The notes under the pieces: model-generated | The model's input: only the letters and a program-made list of their open reading frames with translations | What the model was told of the DNA's origin: nothing | Databases searched by the model: none | NCBI RefSeq assembly: GCF_051201035.1 | Contig: NZ_JBPODR010000028.1 | Span: 1 to 28,124 of the forward strand | Length of the DNA stretch: 28,124 nucleotides | Direction: 5' to 3' | Source: Thermoanaerobacterium thermosulfurigenes | GTDB lineage: Bacteria > Bacillota > Thermoanaerobacteria > Thermoanaerobacterales > Thermoanaerobacteraceae | Shown here: piece after piece, positions 7,510 to 15,270 of the stretch | Numbering within the stretch: the stretch's first letter is position 1 | How the letters are laid out: each line of letters opens with the position of its first letter | Program-made: the position numbers and the translations under genes

Positions 7510-8986
7510 AGAAATACTCATCGGTATTTCAATTGCATTAGTGATTTTTGCTGCCATATTAGGCATAGATATAACTCCTATCGTGATAGTAGGAATGATG
7601 ATTTTTGCTTTAAGTTTTTTGCTGGAAAGCAGGGGGTTTATAAGTTCGTCAGGAAAAGTAGTAAATCCCGATACAAGCGTGTCTTTTGATGACATAGGCG
7701 GTCAAAACACAGCCATATCAGAGTTGAAGGAAGCATTGGATTTTGTGATAAACAGGGATAAAATCAGGAAGATGGGCATAAGGCCGCTTAAAGGAATACT
7801 TTTAAGTGGACCTCCAGGTACAGGCAAAACACTCCTCGCTAAGGCTGCTGCAAAGTACACTGACTCTAGCTATGTAGCTACATCTGGCAGTGAATTTATA
7901 GAGATGTACGCAGGTGTCGGTGCACAGAGAGTCAGGAAACTTTTTGAATCGGCAAAGGCATTGGCTAAAAAGGAGCAAAAAAACAGCGCGATAATCTTCA
8001 TAGATGAAATAGACATACTTGGTGCAAAAAGAGGTACAAACGAAAGTCACCATGAGTACGATCAGACACTAAACCAGCTTCTTGTTGAGATGGATGGAAT
8101 AAAAAGCGATAATGATATAAATATTCTTGTGGTGGCAGCTACAAACAGACCTGATATGTTAGACCCAGCCTTATTAAGGCCGGGGCGGTTTGATAGGCAG
8201 GTGACGGTAGACCTTCCCGATAAAAGCGGTAGACTACAAATACTGAAGATTCATACGAGAAACAAGCCTTTAGATGAAAATGTGAATTTAGAGGCAATTG
8301 CAGAAGATACCTTTGGTTTCTCGGGAGCTCATTTGGAAAGCTTGTGCAACGAAGCGGCTATATTGGCCATGAGGGATGGTTCATCTAATATAATGCAAAA
8401 GCATTTGCAGGAAGCGGTTGACAAAGTCATACTTGGCGAAAAGACAGACAAAAAGCCTACAGAAGATGAGATACTAAGAGTATCGATACATGAGGCAGGA
8501 CATGCAATAATCGGAGAACTGGTCAATCCTAATTCTGTGGCTACTGTAACGATAGTGCCAAGAGGTAAGGCTTTAGGCTTTGTAAGGCAGACTGAGAAAG
8601 ACGATACGTTTATATACACGAAAGAACAGTTGGAGCACGAAATAATGGTGGCACTTGGTGGAACGGCTGCGGAGCTTCTCGTTCTAAACAGCAGAAGTAC
8701 AGGTTCTGCCAACGATTTTGAGCAGGCAGTGGACATCGCAAAGAAAATAGTTTATACAGGGCTTTCAAGCTTGGGCATCATCAGTAAAGACGACATATCA
8801 GGAGATAAGGTAAATGAGGAAGTAAATAAAATAATAAAGGAGCAGGAAGAAAAGGTGAAAGAGCTTTTGAAGGACAAAATAGATGTGTTAAACGAAATAT
8901 CAAGTATATTAGTTAAAGAAGAAACGATATCTGGTGAGTATTTAAGAAGGATATTGAATGGAGAAACTGCACAAAAAGCATGCTGA
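7502..8986 (+). CDS. Short FtsH-like AAA+ zinc metalloprotease
   Basis: A membrane-bound ATP-dependent protease of 494 residues, shorter than classical FtsH (about 600-650). Two N-terminal hydrophobic segments (about 4-20 and 25-41) are joined by only a few residues, so the usual extracytoplasmic domain is missing. AAA+ motifs: Walker A GPPGTGKT (103-110), Walker B IIFIDEID, and the second region of homology ATNRPDMLDPALLRPGRFDRQ. The pore loop reads MYAGVG instead of MFVGVG. The zinc site HEAGH is at 330-334, with the third ligand Asp404 in STGSANDFEQA. All catalytic residues are present, so it should be active. It is co-transcribed with the overlapping membrane-anchored protein. I leave out the ftsH symbol because this looks like a paralogue. 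Confidence 0.9.
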   Translation: MVKEILIGISIALVIFAAILGIDITPIVIVGMMIFALSFLLESRGFISSSGKVVNPDTSVSFDDIGGQNTAISELKEALDFVINRDKIRKMGIRPLKGILLSGPPGTGKTLLAKAAAKYTDSSYVATSGSEFIEMYAGVGAQRVRKLFESAKALAKKEQKNSAIIFIDEIDILGAKRGTNESHHEYDQTLNQLLVEMDGIKSDNDINILVVAATNRPDMLDPALLRPGRFDRQVTVDLPDKSGRLQILKIHTRNKPLDENVNLEAIAEDTFGFSGAHLESLCNEAAILAMRDGSSNIMQKHLQEAVDKVILGEKTDKKPTEDEILRVSIHEAGHAIIGELVNPNSVATVTIVPRGKALGFVRQTEKDDTFIYTKEQLEHEIMVALGGTAAELLVLNSRSTGSANDFEQAVDIAKKIVYTGLSSLGIISKDDISGDKVNEEVNKIIKEQEEKVKELLKDKIDVLNEISSILVKEETISGEYLRRILNGETAQKAC

Positions 8987-8987
8987 T

Positions 8988-9019
8988 ATAGCAGAGGAGA
9001 TTATTCCTCTGCTATTTTT
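8988..9019 (+). terminator. Intrinsic terminator after the FtsH-like gene
   Basis: A perfect 11-bp stem (ATAGCAGAGGA, loop GATTAT, TCCTCTGCTAT) followed by TTTTT, one base after the stop codon. Confidence 0.88.
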
Positions 9020-9050
9020 GTGGGATAAATTGCAAAAAACCATTGAAATA

Positions 9051-9068
9051 TTGTTAAATAATAAACAA
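9051..9068. promoter_or_regulatory. Rex-like operator upstream of the ech-hyp operon
   Basis: The 18-base sequence TTGTTAAATAATAAACAA matches the Rex consensus TTGTTAA-N4-TTAACAA except for one base. Rex is the NADH/NAD+-sensing repressor common in Clostridia. The site is centred about 66 bases before the predicted ech transcription start, further upstream than a simple blocking repressor, so its action is uncertain. Confidence 0.5.
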
Positions 9069-9090
9069 AATTAATTAATATTAAATACAA

Positions 9091-9119
9091 TTGACTTATT
9101 ATCCAATTAGATTTATAAT
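9091..9119 (+). promoter_or_regulatory. Promoter of the ech-hyp operon
   Basis: TTGACT at 9091-9096 and a perfect TATAAT at 9114-9119 with a 17-base spacer. The start point would be near 9126, leaving a leader of about 63 bases before echA. No other strong promoter is seen within the following 10.6 kb of tightly packed genes. Confidence 0.75.
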
Positions 9120-9188
9120 CAAAATGGGTATTTAAAAATGTATACAATATATAATATTCATTAAATTGAATAGATAAGGAGTGAAAAA

Positions 9189-11072
9189 ATGACAAGTGAT
9201 CTGGTTTTAATAAGCATCGTAGTACCAATTGTAATGAGTTTGATAACAATTACAATTGGTAAAGCAGCAGCGAGGAAGGCATTTGTTTCGGCTACATTGC
9301 TTATAGTATTTTTAAGTTCATTGGCAATTTTTAAAACTGCCAATTTGCCAACGATTGTTGGGACATCGTTTTATGGAATCATCGATAAATTGATAAAAGT
9401 TGGCGATTATGTGCTTTTGATTTATACCCTTTATGTATCATTTAAGGTGAAAGAACCTAAGATAGCGATTTTTTCAATATTGCAGATATTGCCTCTTGCG
9501 TATTTTGAACTGTTTGTACTAAAAGAGCAAGAAGTAAGCGCATTTTACATCGACAATCTTTCAATCATAATGAATTTGGTTGTTTCGATAGTTGGACCTA
9601 TAATAGCTTTGTACGCTTTTGGCTACATGGATCATCATGAAAAAGAAGAGAAATTAGTTAAATCAAGGCAATCAAGATTTTTTGCAGTCATACTTTTGTT
9701 CTTTGGAGCAATGAATGGCATAATATTCTCCAATAATCTGATGTGGTTGTATTTCTTCTGGGAGATAACTTCTCTGTCGTCTTTCCTGCTTATTTCCCAC
9801 GATAAGACAGAAGTGGCAATCAAAAATGCATCAAGAGCCTTGTGGATTAACATGTTTGGTGGATTTTCACTATTGGTTGGAATCATAATTCTATACAAAT
9901 ATACTGGCATGATAACATTAGATGCTGTTTTGAAATCTGATACATCGTATATTTTATTGATACCTGTGGCTTTTATGGTATTGGGTGCATTTACAAAGTC
10001 TGCTCAGATGCCGTTCCAAAGTTGGCTTTTAGGTGCTATGGTGGCACCGACACCGGTATCGGCACTTTTGCACTCAAGCACGATGGTGAAAGCTGCTATA
10101 TACCTTATCTTGAGATTAGCTCCTACATTTAGGGGGACGACGTTAAGTGGATTTATAGCACTGTATGGTGCTTTCACATTTATCGCTACGTCTATATTAG
10201 CTTTAAGTCAAAGCAATGGAAAGAAGATACTTGCGTATTCCACAATTGCCAATTTAGGATTGATGATATCCAGCATAGGTATCAATACTTCCAGCGCTAT
10301 AACAGCGGCAATTTTGCTTTTAATATTCCATGCAGTGTCAAAGGCTCTTTTGTTCCTGTGCGTTGGCACAATTGAACAAAATATCGGCAGCCGCGACATC
10401 GAGGACATGAAAGGGCTTATCACAAAAATGCCTGTTACAACAATCATAACTTTTATAGGCATTTTGTCGTTGATGATTGCACCGTTTGGCATGCTTTTAA
10501 GCAAATGGATGGCAATAGAAGCGGCATCGAGAAATCTACTTGTGGCACTGCTTTTGATATTAGGTAGCGCTATAACAGTCATGTACTACACCAGGTGGAT
10601 AGGCAATATCTTGTCAGAAGGGCATAACAGTAAATTTTTCGTAGAAAAGCAGCCGTCAACAATAAAGTTTGCTTTATACAGTTTAGTTACGATAGCGATT
10701 GTATTGAGCTTGGCTGTGACGCAGCTTTTTAATGCAATTGTAAAGCCTGAAATAAACATGCTTAAGATGTCTATTTCCGTAAAAGCTGCATCAGGATACC
10801 TTGAAAGCAATCTTGGCGGTTTTTCCATATATCCAGTGTTTTTCGCTATAGGCTTAGCTGTCATCTTGGCATTCTTGACAATAAGGAATTCACGTGACAT
10901 AGTAGAGACAAAGCCGTACGAAGCTGGACTTAATTATGATGATTCAAACAACGGCTATGATGTAAAAAATTATTATCTTCCAAGCATAATAAATGAAGAG
11001 AAGATGACGAAGTACATGAACTACATCTCATTTATTTTGATACTGGCGGTTTTCGGAGGGATATTGCTATGA
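9189..11072 (+). CDS. echA: Ech hydrogenase subunit EchA, antiporter-like membrane subunit
   Basis: A 627-residue polytopic membrane protein (roughly 16 hydrophobic segments) homologous to NuoL/NuoN and Mrp antiporter subunits. It is expected to form an ion-translocation path of the Ech complex. Family signatures are visible: FFWEITSLSSFLLI with the conserved Glu, the Lys in MVLGAFTKSAQMPFQSWLLGAM, APTPVSALLHSSTMVKAAIY, and the discontinuous-helix region LLIFHAVSKALLFL. AAGGAGTG precedes the ATG. It is the first gene of the operon and its stop overlaps the start of echB (ATGA). Whether the pumped ion is H+ or Na+ cannot be read from this. Confidence 0.95.
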   Translation: MTSDLVLISIVVPIVMSLITITIGKAAARKAFVSATLLIVFLSSLAIFKTANLPTIVGTSFYGIIDKLIKVGDYVLLIYTLYVSFKVKEPKIAIFSILQILPLAYFELFVLKEQEVSAFYIDNLSIIMNLVVSIVGPIIALYAFGYMDHHEKEEKLVKSRQSRFFAVILLFFGAMNGIIFSNNLMWLYFFWEITSLSSFLLISHDKTEVAIKNASRALWINMFGGFSLLVGIIILYKYTGMITLDAVLKSDTSYILLIPVAFMVLGAFTKSAQMPFQSWLLGAMVAPTPVSALLHSSTMVKAAIYLILRLAPTFRGTTLSGFIALYGAFTFIATSILALSQSNGKKILAYSTIANLGLMISSIGINTSSAITAAILLLIFHAVSKALLFLCVGTIEQNIGSRDIEDMKGLITKMPVTTIITFIGILSLMIAPFGMLLSKWMAIEAASRNLLVALLLILGSAITVMYYTRWIGNILSEGHNSKFFVEKQPSTIKFALYSLVTIAIVLSLAVTQLFNAIVKPEINMLKMSISVKAASGYLESNLGGFSIYPVFFAIGLAVILAFLTIRNSRDIVETKPYEAGLNYDDSNNGYDVKNYYLPSIINEEKMTKYMNYISFILILAVFGGILL

Positions 11073-11932
11073 CGTGGACAGATTATTTGGTTTTTGCGGC
11101 GGCGGTCATTTTGACTCCGCTTATAGGCGGATTTATAACCGGATTAGACAGAAAAGTCACAGCCCTTATTCAAGGTAGATATGGTCCGCCTGTGTTGCAA
11201 CCTTTTTACGATGTCGTAAAATTGCTTTCTAAAGAGAAGATGATAGTAAATGACTTTCAGATATTCGCAGCGTATATATACTTGCTATCAGCTATACTAA
11301 GTGTCGGCTTCTTTGCAATAAAAGCTGACCTTCTTATGATAATTTTTATAATGTCTATAGGGCTTGTCTTCTATGTAATAGGGGCATTGGCTACAAGGTC
11401 TCCGTACAGCCAAGTAGGAGCTCAGAGAGAACTTATGCAGATGTTGGCATATGAACCTCTACTTATATTTGTGCTTATTGGTATGTACTATGTAGCTGGA
11501 AGCTTTAATTTACACGATATAATGTCACATGGAAGGCTTCTTCTTGATTTGCCGCTTATTTTTGTGGTTTTAAGCCTTGTACTGGACATAAAAATAAAGA
11601 AATCTCCATTTGATTTTTCTACATCTGAACATGCTCATCAGGAGCTTGTAAGAGGGATTCTCACGGATTACGCAGGGCCGTATCTGGCTTTAATAGAAAT
11701 AGCTGATTGGTATGAGTTAGTGCTGCTTTTAGCAATGTTGGCAATTTTCTGGTCACAAAATCTTGTAATAGGTACTTTGATATCGCTTTTTGTATTCTTT
11801 TTAGATATAATTATAGATAATATATCTGCAAGGATGACGCTTAAGTGGATGCTTAGCTTTAGCTGGATTGTGGGTATAAGTTTTACAGTTTTAAATATTG
11901 CTTACCTGTACTTTAGCAATGTATCGAGGTGA
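11069..11932 (+). CDS. echB: Ech hydrogenase subunit EchB, NuoH-like membrane subunit
   Basis: A 287-residue membrane protein (about 8 segments) of the NuoH/HycD family, linking the peripheral hydrogenase module to the antiporter-like subunit. Diagnostic motifs: GLDRKVTALIQGRYGPPVLQP near the N-terminus, FYDVVKLLSKE, the loop RSPYSQVGAQRELMQMLAYEP, and the C-terminal FDFSTSEHAHQELVRG with conserved acidic residues. The start overlaps echA by four bases and follows GGAGGG. Assignment is firm from motifs and operon position. Confidence 0.95.
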   Translation: MTWTDYLVFAAAVILTPLIGGFITGLDRKVTALIQGRYGPPVLQPFYDVVKLLSKEKMIVNDFQIFAAYIYLLSAILSVGFFAIKADLLMIIFIMSIGLVFYVIGALATRSPYSQVGAQRELMQMLAYEPLLIFVLIGMYYVAGSFNLHDIMSHGRLLLDLPLIFVVLSLVLDIKIKKSPFDFSTSEHAHQELVRGILTDYAGPYLALIEIADWYELVLLLAMLAIFWSQNLVIGTLISLFVFFLDIIIDNISARMTLKWMLSFSWIVGISFTVLNIAYLYFSNVSR

Positions 11933-11939
11933 TAAATTT

Positions 11940-12413
11940 ATGGGTTTAAAAGAATTTGTAAAAAAGTCCTTCTCAAAATCACCATGGGTAGTCCATTACG
12001 ATTGTGGAAGTTGCAATGGATGTGATATAGAGGTTTTGGCATGTATGACCCCTATATATGACATGGAAAGATTTGGAATGGTAAATGTGGGAAACCCAAA
12101 ACATGCTGACATTTTAATAGTAACGGGCACTGTAAATGAAAAAAATAAAGATGTACTGAAAAATGTCTATGATATGATGCCTGATCCAAAAGTAGTTGTG
12201 GCAGCCGGAATTTGTGCATGTAGCGGAGGCATATTTAGAGACTGCTACAATGTGTTAGGCGGTATAGACAAGGTGATTCCTGTTGATGTGTACGTTCCTG
12301 GATGTCCGGCTAAGCCTGAGGCCATGATAGATGGCCTTTACAAGGCGGCGCAAATATTAAAGGAGAAGTATTCCCGCAAGGAAGTAATAGTTTCGGCTAA
12401 AAGCTTAGGTTAG
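11940..12413 (+). CDS. echC: Ech hydrogenase small subunit EchC
   Basis: The NuoB-like small subunit, carrying the [4Fe-4S] cluster closest to the NiFe site. The protein has 157 residues. Cluster ligands are visible as CGSCNGCD (Cys25, Cys28), Cys92 in GICACSGG, and Cys122 in VPGCPAKPE. No twin-arginine signal is present, so it faces the cytoplasm, as expected for group 4 hydrogenases. I chose ATG 11940, seven bases after GAGGTGA at the end of echB. An in-frame ATG at 11898 lies inside echB and would add 14 unrelated residues. Confidence 0.95.
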   Translation: MGLKEFVKKSFSKSPWVVHYDCGSCNGCDIEVLACMTPIYDMERFGMVNVGNPKHADILIVTGTVNEKNKDVLKNVYDMMPDPKVVVAAGICACSGGIFRDCYNVLGGIDKVIPVDVYVPGCPAKPEAMIDGLYKAAQILKEKYSRKEVIVSAKSLG

Positions 12414-12423
12414 GAGTGATTTT

Positions 12424-12801
12424 ATGATCGTAAATAGCAGAGAAGTAGAGATTGGCAATCTAAAAAGTGAAGTGAAGAAATATCACGATGGTGGATATAG
12501 ATTTGTCACAGAAACGTGCCTTAATTTAGAAGACAAGTTTAAAATCATATACACATTTGCCATAGGTTATGATTTAGAAAACATCCACATCATAACTGAT
12601 GGGAAAAATGTGCCCAGCGTTTCAGATATTTATTCATGTGCGTTGGCAGTAGAGAATGAGATAAAAGAGCTTTTTGGAGTTGAGTTTGACGGTCTTGCGG
12701 TTGACTTTGGAGGAAACTTTATGTTGGGCGAAAGCTCACCTATAAGTCCACAAGCAGACATAGAGATTATAAGAAGAGAAAAGGGTGGTAAGAATGAGTG
12801 A
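12424..12801 (+). CDS. echD: Ech hydrogenase subunit EchD, NuoC-like
   Basis: A 125-residue soluble subunit related to the 30-kDa NuoC subunit of complex I. The conserved part is near the C-terminus, ENEIKELFGVEFDGL. It has no metal-binding motif and probably stabilises the peripheral arm between EchC and EchE. TAGGAGTG, overlapping the echC stop, precedes the ATG. Its end overlaps the start of echE by eight bases. This is the least conserved Ech subunit, so the name rests on position as well as sequence. Confidence 0.88.
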   Translation: MIVNSREVEIGNLKSEVKKYHDGGYRFVTETCLNLEDKFKIIYTFAIGYDLENIHIITDGKNVPSVSDIYSCALAVENEIKELFGVEFDGLAVDFGGNFMLGESSPISPQADIEIIRREKGGKNE

Positions 12802-13876
12802 TAAAAGTACGATTCCGTTTGGACCACAGCACCCTGTTTTACCTGAGCCGATTCACTTAAAACTTGTTGTAGAGGATGAAAAGGTAGTAGAAGCATATCC
12901 TGCTTTTGGCTTTGTACACAGGGGATTAGAGACTTTAGCGCAGAAGAAAGACTTTAATCAGATGGTTTACGTCGTAGAGAGGGTATGTGGTATATGCAGT
13001 TGTATGCATGGGGAGGATTATTGTGAAGCGATAGAGGAACTGATGGGTGTTCAGGTTCCTGTAAGAGCTGAATATTTAAGGACTATTTGGGCAGAACTTC
13101 ACAGGATACACAGCCATCTTTTATGGCTTGGACTTTTTGCTGATGCATTTGGCTTTGAAAATCTCTTTATGCAGACGTGGAAGATTCGCGAGAAGATAAT
13201 GGACATACTGGAAGCTACATCAGGCAACAGAGTTATAATTTCAGTCAATATCGTAGGCGGAGTTAGAAAAGACATAAATAGCGAACAAGCTAAGTGGATT
13301 TTAAAGGAATTAGATGAAGTTGAGAGGCAGCTTAAGGACATTAACGATGTTGTCATGAATAACTATACTGTAAAGCAAAGGACTGTTGGCATAGGAGTCT
13401 TGACGAAAGAAGAAGCGTACGAGCTTGGTGCAACTGGACCTATGGCTAAGGGAAGCGGTGTAGATTTGGATCTTAGGACTACTGGCTATGCTGCTTATAA
13501 ATACCTTGACTTTGAGCCGATCGTGGAAAAAGACGGTGACAGCTATGCCAGAAATTTGGTAAGGATGAGGGAGATATTCCAGTCAATTGACCTTGTAAGA
13601 CAGGCGTTAGGAAAGATGCCTGAAGGGGAAATAAGTGTTCCTGTAAAAGGCAATCCACCTGCTGGTGAAGTCATATCAAGGCTTGAGCAGTCAAGAGGAG
13701 AAGTAGTGTACTACATTAAGTCAAATGGCACGAAATTTTTGGATAGGCTTCGCATAAGAACACCTACCTTTGCCAATATACCGGCTCTTTTGAAAATACT
13801 GCCTGGATCTCATCTGCAAGATGTCCCTGTACTCATACTGACGATCGATCCTTGCATTAGTTGTACGGAAAGATAA
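12794..13876 (+). CDS. echE: Ech hydrogenase large (catalytic) subunit EchE
   Basis: The NiFe-carrying large subunit (HycE/NuoD-like, group 4), 360 residues, which reduces protons with electrons from the Fe-S subunits. The N-terminal nickel motif RVCGICSC has Cys65 and Cys68. The C-terminal motif DPCISC has Cys354 and Cys357, and the protein stops at Arg360 directly after CTER. There is no C-terminal peptide of the sort removed by a maturation endopeptidase. I chose ATG 12794, which follows AAGGGTGG, over GTG 12785. It overlaps echD by eight bases. Confidence 0.95.
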   Translation: MSDKSTIPFGPQHPVLPEPIHLKLVVEDEKVVEAYPAFGFVHRGLETLAQKKDFNQMVYVVERVCGICSCMHGEDYCEAIEELMGVQVPVRAEYLRTIWAELHRIHSHLLWLGLFADAFGFENLFMQTWKIREKIMDILEATSGNRVIISVNIVGGVRKDINSEQAKWILKELDEVERQLKDINDVVMNNYTVKQRTVGIGVLTKEEAYELGATGPMAKGSGVDLDLRTTGYAAYKYLDFEPIVEKDGDSYARNLVRMREIFQSIDLVRQALGKMPEGEISVPVKGNPPAGEVISRLEQSRGEVVYYIKSNGTKFLDRLRIRTPTFANIPALLKILPGSHLQDVPVLILTIDPCISCTER

Positions 13877-13902
13877 TCTGTCAGGGAAGAGGTGTTATTG
13901 AG

Positions 13903-14259
13903 ATGTTAGATATGCTTAAAAACGTTTTTTCTAATCTGTCAAAGAAGCCAGTGACTCGAATGTATCCCTTTGAAGAGAGAAAACCCTTTGATATAAATAG
14001 AGGCCATTTGGAAAACAACATTGATGAATGCATTTTTTGCGGCATGTGCCAGAGAGTGTGCCCATCAAACTGCATAAGTGTTGATAGAAAAACAAGTGTT
14101 TGGGAGTACAATCCGTTTGAATGTGTCTTGTGTGGCGTATGCGTAGAAAAGTGTCCTAAAAAATGTTTAAAGCTTGATGTGCATTACAGAAGCTGCACAG
14201 ACAAAAAGTACAACATTCACTTGGAAAAACACGATGATTCTGAGAAAGCCGGTGCTTAA
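13903..14259 (+). CDS. echF: Ech hydrogenase ferredoxin-like subunit EchF
   Basis: A polyferredoxin subunit of 118 residues that accepts electrons from reduced ferredoxin and passes them to EchC. Two classical [4Fe-4S] motifs: Cys43, 46, 49, 53 (CIFCGMCQRVCP) and Cys74, 77, 80, 84 (CVLCGVCVEKCP). Two extra cysteines (57 and 88) follow each motif. I chose ATG 13903, preceded by AGAGGTG, rather than TTG 13861, which lies inside echE. It is NuoI-like and completes the six-subunit set echABCDEF. hypA starts at the base after its stop codon. Confidence 0.94.
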   Translation: MLDMLKNVFSNLSKKPVTRMYPFEERKPFDINRGHLENNIDECIFCGMCQRVCPSNCISVDRKTSVWEYNPFECVLCGVCVEKCPKKCLKLDVHYRSCTDKKYNIHLEKHDDSEKAGA

Positions 14260-14601
14260 ATGCATGAATTGTCAATAACTGAAAGCATTGTAAACATGGT
14301 TTCTGATGAAGTTAAAAAAAGAAATGTCAATAAGGTCACCAAAATAAACATTGTGCTTGGCGAATTAACCGGGTTTGAAGAAGAAAGCATAAAGTTTTAT
14401 TTTGATGTTTTAAGCGAAGGAACGCCATTATACGGTGCTAAACTTGATTTTAAAAAAGTAAAAGCAGAGTTTAAATGCCGCAGTTGCGGCATGATTTATA
14501 ATAGAGGCAATTTCACTTTTAAGTGCCCATATTGCGGTAGCAGCGGTGTTTTGATTGAGAAAGGCAAAGAACTTTATATAGATAGCATAGATGTTGAATA
14601 A
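14260..14601 (+). CDS. hypA: Hydrogenase nickel insertion protein HypA
   Basis: A 113-residue nickel metallochaperone that works with HypB to deliver Ni to the large subunit after the iron centre is in place. His2 in the MHELSIT start is the known nickel ligand. The structural zinc site is Cys73, Cys76, Cys89 and Cys92 (CRSCG and CPYCG). The ATG directly follows the echF stop (TAAATG) with only a weak ribosome-binding site, suggesting coupled translation from echF. Confidence 0.96.
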   Translation: MHELSITESIVNMVSDEVKKRNVNKVTKINIVLGELTGFEEESIKFYFDVLSEGTPLYGAKLDFKKVKAEFKCRSCGMIYNRGNFTFKCPYCGSSGVLIEKGKELYIDSIDVE

Positions 14602-14616
14602 GGAGTGTTATTATAA

Positions 14617-15270
14617 ATGGAAATTAAGATTATTAAAGATGTGCTTGAAGCCAACAACAACATTGCAGAAGAAAACAAAAGCATAAAAGATGGAAGAAAA
14701 ATCATGATGGTAAACATAATCGGTTCACCTGGTACAGGCAAAACAAGTTTCATATTGAAGCTTATAGAAAACATGGATATTCCTTGTGGTGTCATAGAAG
14801 GCGATGTGGCATCAGATATAGATGCTCGCAAGATGGCCGAAAGGAATATACCGGTGGTGCAGATAAATACAGGAGGTGCTTGCCATCTAAATGCAAATTC
14901 AGTAAACAAAGCATTGTCTACGCTTGATTTTGAAGGCGGCATATTGTTCATAGAGAATATAGGAAATCTAATATGCCCTTCAGATTTTGAACTTGGTGAA
15001 GACTTCAAATTGGCTATGGCAAATGTTGCAGAAGGCGATGATAAGCCATACAAATATCCTCTTTTGTTCTCAAAGGCGAAAGCGGTCGTCATAAATAAGA
15101 TAGATTTACTGCCGTATTTTGACTTCAATAAGCAGTATTTTTACGATGGTGTAAAGACGCTTAATGATGAAGCTGAGATTTTTGAAGTATCAGCAAGGAC
15201 AGGAGAAGGCTTTGAGGTGCTGGCAAAATGGCTGAAAGAGAAATACGACGAATACGTGCAAGGCAAATAA
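14617..15270 (+). CDS. hypB: Hydrogenase nickel incorporation GTPase HypB
   Basis: A 217-residue SIMIBI-class GTPase that powers nickel delivery. The P-loop GSPGTGKT is at 36-43 and the switch Asp is in EGDVASDIDA. The metal site of the G domain is Cys89-His90 (GGACHLNA) and Cys120 (NLICPSDFELGE), matching the Ni/Zn site of E. coli HypB. There is no N-terminal CxxGCG motif or His-rich stretch, so this is the short form without nickel-storage function. AAGGAGTG precedes the start. Its end overlaps hypF by 43 bases. Confidence 0.96.
   Translation: MEIKIIKDVLEANNNIAEENKSIKDGRKIMMVNIIGSPGTGKTSFILKLIENMDIPCGVIEGDVASDIDARKMAERNIPVVQINTGGACHLNANSVNKALSTLDFEGGILFIENIGNLICPSDFELGEDFKLAMANVAEGDDKPYKYPLLFSKAKAVVINKIDLLPYFDFNKQYFYDGVKTLNDEAEIFEVSARTGEGFEVLAKWLKEKYDEYVQGK

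Noticed and set aside
7802..8053. Antisense frames within the FtsH-like gene
   Set aside because: They arise from the codon pattern of a strongly conserved AAA+ gene.
11898..11939. Earlier ATG start of echC
   Set aside because: It lies inside echB, adds residues not found in the family, and ATG 11940 has GAGGTGA at good spacing.
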